From Candidatus Iainarchaeum sp. (GTDB lineage: Archaea; Iainarchaeota; Iainarchaeia; Iainarchaeales; JAAZKV01), in NCBI GenBank assembly GCA_018691995.1, contig JABHJM010000010.1, forward strand, positions 1 to 7,066: a stretch of 7,066 bases of DNA, in the 5' to 3' direction. The notes beneath the pieces are model-generated. The model had not been told where the DNA came from. It did no database searches and saw nothing but the letters and a program-made list of their open reading frames with translations. The position numbers and the translations under genes were made by a program. The stretch's first letter is position 1, and each line of letters starts with the position of its first letter. Shown here piece after piece: positions 4,902 through 7,066 of this stretch.

Positions 4902-5735
4902 ATGAGCAAAACAAAAAGTAAAAACTGGCTTGATAACAAAGTTTTTGCACAACTTGGAGCAATGTTTTTTATTACACAAACTCTTGGTTTGTATGTTGCA
5001 ACAGTTTTGTTAATTGCTGGAATTGAAGCAAAAGCATTCACTGATGATATTAACGATCCCATTAATGCATTTTTTTTAATTATTGAAATATTAATTTTTA
5101 CGGGAATTTTATTATTAGTTTTAAAATATAAAAAAAGAGGAAACTTTTTGTGGGTAATTGAAGGGTTCGCAGTTTTTCTAACAAGCTTTATTGTTTTTAG
5201 TGTTTTATTTTGGAATGACTATTTAGGTCTTGCTGCAGCAGTTCTAATTTTGTATTATCGTTACACACATAAAAAAAGCGTTTGGTTTCGAAACTTTGTA
5301 AGCATTATTACAATTGCAGGAGCTGGTGGACTAATTGGACTTGCACTTGGAATTGTTCCTGTATTATTGTTTATTATTTTATTATCAATTTATGATTTAA
5401 TCGCTGTTTTTGGAACAAAGCACATGGTTACTATTGGAAAAGCTGTTACAAAAAAGAATTTAGCATTTACTGTTTCGCTGCCTAGCAAAAAACACACCTT
5501 TGAACTTGGAAATGGAGATCTTATAATCCCACTTATTACTGCTGTGAGTGTTTATGCAAATGGAATGTTTATTAACAATGGTCTTGTTGCAGCATTAGTA
5601 CTTGGAGCAAGTTTTATTGGTTTGGTAATTAGTATTTATTTAGTAGGAGTTAAAAAATTTGCAATGCCTGCACTTCCACCACAAACTGTTTTGATGTTAA
5701 TTACAATAGGGCTTGCAATACTTCTTGGATTATAA
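4902..5735 (+). CDS. Presenilin/SPP-like intramembrane aspartyl protease (family A22)
   Basis: A 277-residue polytopic membrane protein with the three signatures of the presenilin/signal peptide peptidase family. These are YD in SIYDLIAVFG (D165), GxGD in LGNGDLIIP (D206) and the PAL motif in AMPALPP (256-258). The two aspartates form the catalytic pair that cleaves helices within the membrane. About nine hydrophobic segments can be marked, near 15-40, 54-75, 82-104, 107-122, 131-149, 151-172, 206-223, 227-249 and 260-277. This matches the nine-helix presenilin fold, with D165 in helix 6 and D206 in helix 7. A hydrophilic stretch of about 30 residues (173-204) lies between them, shorter than in eukaryotic presenilin. 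The size fits archaeal homologues such as the Methanoculleus PSH protease. Natural substrates are unknown. It converges on the VTT gene with a 5-bp gap. Confidence 0.93.
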   Translation: MSKTKSKNWLDNKVFAQLGAMFFITQTLGLYVATVLLIAGIEAKAFTDDINDPINAFFLIIEILIFTGILLLVLKYKKRGNFLWVIEGFAVFLTSFIVFSVLFWNDYLGLAAAVLILYYRYTHKKSVWFRNFVSIITIAGAGGLIGLALGIVPVLLFIILLSIYDLIAVFGTKHMVTIGKAVTKKNLAFTVSLPSKKHTFELGNGDLIIPLITAVSVYANGMFINNGLVAALVLGASFIGLVISIYLVGVKKFAMPALPPQTVLMLITIGLAILLGL

Positions 5736-5740
5736 AAAAA
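5734..5740 (-). terminator. Seven-T run ending the VTT transcript
   Basis: Seven A on the plus strand are seven T on the minus strand, directly after the TAA of the minus-strand VTT gene. The run begins inside the plus-strand presenilin stop codon. It fits archaeal T-run termination. The plus-strand transcript has no T run in the gap and must end inside the convergent gene. Confidence 0.55.
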
Positions 5741-6256
5741 TTATCCACCAAATAAGTGCATAATAAATGTTATTCCAAAATAACCTGCATACGCAAGGAT
5801 TACATAACGTGGAAGTTTTCCTGCAAAACAACCTATAAAGAATTTTTTCTTTGAATATTTTGAAAGTCCTGCAGCAATTCCAATTAAATCAAATGGAAGT
5901 GGTGTGAAAGAAAAAAATGCAATAAGTGGAATTCCAACATTTTCAAGTTTCTCTTTTAATAATTTTAATTTTTCTACTTCTTTTTTCTTCATTGATTCAA
6001 AAGATTTTATTCCAGCTAAACCAACAAAATATCCACTAAATTCTCCAATACTAGCTCCAAGAGCAACAACTAATCCTAAAATTAGTGGAGTAATTATTCC
6101 AAGGCCTAAAAAATCAATAGGGGCTAAAAATAATAATACAATATCAACTGGAACTGGTAAGAATAAAGATGCATTTCCAATTATTGAAATAAAAAATAAT
6201 ACTACTACTCCAAGCGGACCAAGTCCAGCTAATATGACTCCCCATTCTTCAAACAT
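5741..6256 (-). CDS. VTT/DedA-type (SNARE-associated family) membrane protein
   Basis: A 171-residue integral membrane protein of the VTT domain (DedA/TMEM41/VMP1) superfamily. Members are linked to lipid scrambling or carrier-lipid transport and membrane homeostasis. Visible family marks are an N-terminal helix ending GNASLFLPVPVDIV (28-40), in the place of the usual N-x-x-x-P-x-P-x-E/D motif. They also include the glycine-rich GASIGEFSGYFVG (67-79, with E72) and the re-entrant loop FFSFTPLPFDLIGIAAG (114-130). Last comes FAGKLPRYVILAYAGY (144-159, with K147 and R150). A basic helix, about 85-107 (MKKKEVEKLKLLKEKLENVG), lies in the cytoplasm or membrane surface. DedA proteins are usually about 200 residues, so this is a compact form. 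The ATG at 6256 is 27 nt from a TATA box shared with aIF2 beta and has no Shine-Dalgarno. The transported lipid is unknown. Confidence 0.82.
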   Translation of the reverse strand: MFEEWGVILAGLGPLGVVVLFFISIIGNASLFLPVPVDIVLLFLAPIDFLGLGIITPLILGLVVALGASIGEFSGYFVGLAGIKSFESMKKKEVEKLKLLKEKLENVGIPLIAFFSFTPLPFDLIGIAAGLSKYSKKKFFIGCFAGKLPRYVILAYAGYFGITFIMHLFGG

Positions 6257-6264
6257 AAATCAAT

Positions 6265-6296
6265 AAAGGAAAGTTATCATTTATATACTTTCCTTT
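6265..6296. promoter_or_regulatory. Symmetric divergent promoter with 10-bp inverted repeats around one TATA
   Basis: The arms AAAGGAAAGT (6265-6274) and ACTTTCCTTT (6287-6296) are exact reverse complements flanking a 12-bp AT core. The core with its edge contains ATTTATATA (TATATAAAT on the minus strand), centred at 6283. That centre is 27 nt from the VTT ATG (6256) and 27 nt from the aIF2 beta ATG (6310), so one element can serve two leaderless genes. The purine-rich arms fall in the BRE position for each direction. They could equally be operator half-sites, being 22 bp apart centre to centre. Confidence 0.65.
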
Positions 6297-6309
6297 GAAG
6301 ACAATTATT

Positions 6310-6717
6310 ATGGAAAACTATGATAAAATGCTTGAAAGAGCTTATTTGAGCATACCAAAAAAAGCTTTGGAGCACGAACGCTTTGTTGTCCCAAGAGCTG
6401 ACTCTCTAATTCAAGGGAAAAAAACAGTGATGAGAGGATTTAACGCTTTACTTAAAGATTTACGAAGAGATAAAAAACACTTTTTAAAATATCTAATGAA
6501 AGAAACAGGGGCACCAATTACTGAAAATGGGAATAATATTATTATTAGCGGAAAGGTTAATTCGATTGAAATGAATAAGATTATTGCAAATTATTTTTCA
6601 CAATTTGTTTTATGTGCTGAATGTGGAAAACCAGACACAAAAATTATTTCTGAACACGGAACAAAAATGATGAAATGTGAAGCTTGTGGAGCACTTACTC
6701 CAACAAAAGGAATATAA
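6310..6717 (+). CDS. eif2b: Translation initiation factor aIF2 subunit beta
   Basis: The beta subunit of aIF2, the heterotrimer that brings initiator Met-tRNA to the small ribosomal subunit. From the ATG at 6310 it has 135 residues, the usual length. It starts with the conserved YxxMLxR-Y segment (the helix that contacts aIF2 gamma), followed by the alpha/beta core (VVPRADSLIQGKKTVMRGF, then FLKYLMKETGAP and a GKV turn). It ends in the C-terminal zinc ribbon with C102, C105, C123 and C126 (CAEC and CEAC) and GALTPTKGI. An upstream in-frame TTG at 6295 would add five residues, but it lies inside the promoter inverted repeat, before the expected transcription start, so 6310 is preferred. DUF424 follows 12 bp later, a pairing common in archaea. 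Confidence 0.96.
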   Translation: MENYDKMLERAYLSIPKKALEHERFVVPRADSLIQGKKTVMRGFNALLKDLRRDKKHFLKYLMKETGAPITENGNNIIISGKVNSIEMNKIIANYFSQFVLCAECGKPDTKIISEHGTKMMKCEACGALTPTKGI

Positions 6718-6721
6718 GAGG
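6718..6721 (+). promoter_or_regulatory. Shine-Dalgarno GAGG supporting the TTG start of DUF424
   Basis: GAGG follows the aIF2 beta stop codon at once and lies 9 nt (second G to first base) before the TTG at 6730. That is close to the 8-nt register at 1560 and 2100. No in-frame ATG or GTG occurs nearby, so the TTG is the best start. Confidence 0.55.
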
Positions 6722-6729
6722 CTTTTTAA

Positions 6730-7020
6730 TTGATAGCAAAAAAACACGAACATGAAACTACTTCTGTACTAGCAGTTTGTGATAAAGAACATCTGGGCAA
6801 AACCTATGAAGATGGAAAACTTTTTTTTAATGTAAGTGAAAGATTTTTTTCTGGTGAAGAAATAGGTGAAAATGAATTAATTGAACTAATAAAAGAAGTT
6901 GATTCAATCAACTTTTTTGGAAACAAATGCGTTGAAATAGCTCAAAAAGAAGGTTTAATAAGTGAAAGTAATGTGATTACTATTAAGGGCTTCAAACATG
7001 CCCAGGTATATAAAATTTAG
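6730..7020 (+). CDS. DUF424 family protein
   Basis: A 96-residue archaeal protein of family DUF424, whose biochemical role is not established to my knowledge. Typical features are AVCDKEHLGKT (15-25), a middle NVSERFFSGEE (34-44), the helix NFFGNKCVEIAQKEGLI (61-77) and the C-terminal signature GFKHAQVYKI (87-96). No catalytic motif or membrane segment is evident. The family often follows aIF2 beta, as here, so a link to translation initiation or tRNA handling is plausible but inferred. Translation begins at a TTG served by GAGG at 6718-6721, the only TTG start used in the window. The downstream gene starts 9 bp after the stop. Confidence 0.85.
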   Translation: MIAKKHEHETTSVLAVCDKEHLGKTYEDGKLFFNVSERFFSGEEIGENELIELIKEVDSINFFGNKCVEIAQKEGLISESNVITIKGFKHAQVYKI

Positions 7021-7025
7021 GTGAG
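7019..7025 (+). promoter_or_regulatory. Shine-Dalgarno AGGTGAG for the last gene
   Basis: AGGTGA is an extended match to the anti-Shine-Dalgarno complement. It overlaps the DUF424 stop and is 9 nt before the ATG at 7030. It argues for 7030 and against the in-frame GTG at 7021, which lies inside the site. Confidence 0.6.
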
Positions 7026-7029
7026 CAAA

Positions 7030-7066
7030 ATGGCAAATTTCAATTCACAAAAAAGAAAAAATAAAA
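7030..7066 (+). CDS. N-terminal fragment of a gene cut by the window edge
   Basis: An ATG with a strong Shine-Dalgarno opens a frame that runs to the window edge and reads MANFNSQKRKNK. The 12 residues are basic and disordered-looking, as in RNA- or ribosome-binding proteins. Being third in the aIF2 beta/DUF424 operon suggests another translation protein; aIF1A, which often has such a basic start, is one guess. The fragment is too short for any assignment. Confidence 0.45.
   Translation, partial: MANFNSQKRKNK

Noticed and set aside
4662..4979. Minus-strand open frame across the mcm end and presenilin start
   Set aside because: It is the complement of two conserved coding regions and their promoter, rich in Cys/Phe/Asn as expected for shadow translation.
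5904..6266. Plus-strand open frame opposite the VTT gene
   Set aside because: It is low in complexity (Asn/Ser/Pro/Thr rich), antisense to a family-recognisable membrane protein, and ends inside the divergent promoter.
6295..6309. TTG at 6295 as start of aIF2 beta
   Set aside because: It lies within the promoter inverted repeat, ahead of the predicted transcription start, and has no Shine-Dalgarno. The ATG at 6310 gives the family's usual N terminus.
1..7066. CRISPR array, insertion sequence, integrase site or defence island
   Set aside because: No regularly spaced repeats, transposase, recombinase or terminal repeats were seen. Genes are housekeeping or small archaeal families with uniform base use.

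Overview
This is an AT-rich archaeal segment, dense with genes. Three information-processing proteins found only in archaea and eukaryotes fix the domain: the hypusine-bearing translation factor aIF5A, the replicative helicase MCM, and aIF2 beta next to its archaeal companion DUF424. The low GC content, small gaps, several small domain-minimised proteins (a ThiI without THUMP, a one-repeat TBP-fold protein) and short leaders suggest a reduced-genome DPANN-type archaeon such as Woesearchaeota or Pacearchaeota. That placement is inference. Archaea is secure, the phylum is not.

Layout. (1) 2-346: 3' part of aIF5A, followed by an eight-T run. (2) 407-1838: a tight plus-strand operon of a THUMP-less ThiI-type sulfurtransferase, an AAA_28-type P-loop NTPase and a 92-residue protein resembling one half of TBP; the gaps between genes are 2 bp. 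(3) 1870-2507: a two-gene unit of a small two-helix membrane protein and a HIT-family protein whose third motif histidine is lysine. (4) 2508-2744: the only sizeable gene-free stretch. It holds a perfect palindrome around a TATA box and a set of competing complementary segments that could be a structured RNA or a long leader for the helicase gene. (5) 2745-4859: MCM helicase. (6) 4902-5735: presenilin/signal-peptide-peptidase-like aspartyl protease, convergent with a VTT/DedA-type membrane protein at 5741-6256 on the minus strand. (7) 6257-6309: a 53-bp divergent promoter in which one TATA element, flanked by perfect 10-bp inverted repeats, lies 27 nt from the start codon on each side. (8) 6310-7066: aIF2 beta, DUF424 and the first codons of another gene.

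Expression logic. Most first genes of transcription units have a TATA-like box about 25-27 nt before the start codon and no Shine-Dalgarno sequence, as expected for leaderless mRNAs. Internal genes carry GAGG or AGGTG placed 8-9 nt before the start. This rule moves two starts to the more probable positions 1030 and 6310.

No mobile element, CRISPR array, rRNA, convincing tRNA or toxin-antitoxin pair was found. The least explained parts are the 2508-2744 RNA-like region, the symmetric divergent promoter and the ThiI/AAA_28/TBP-like cassette.
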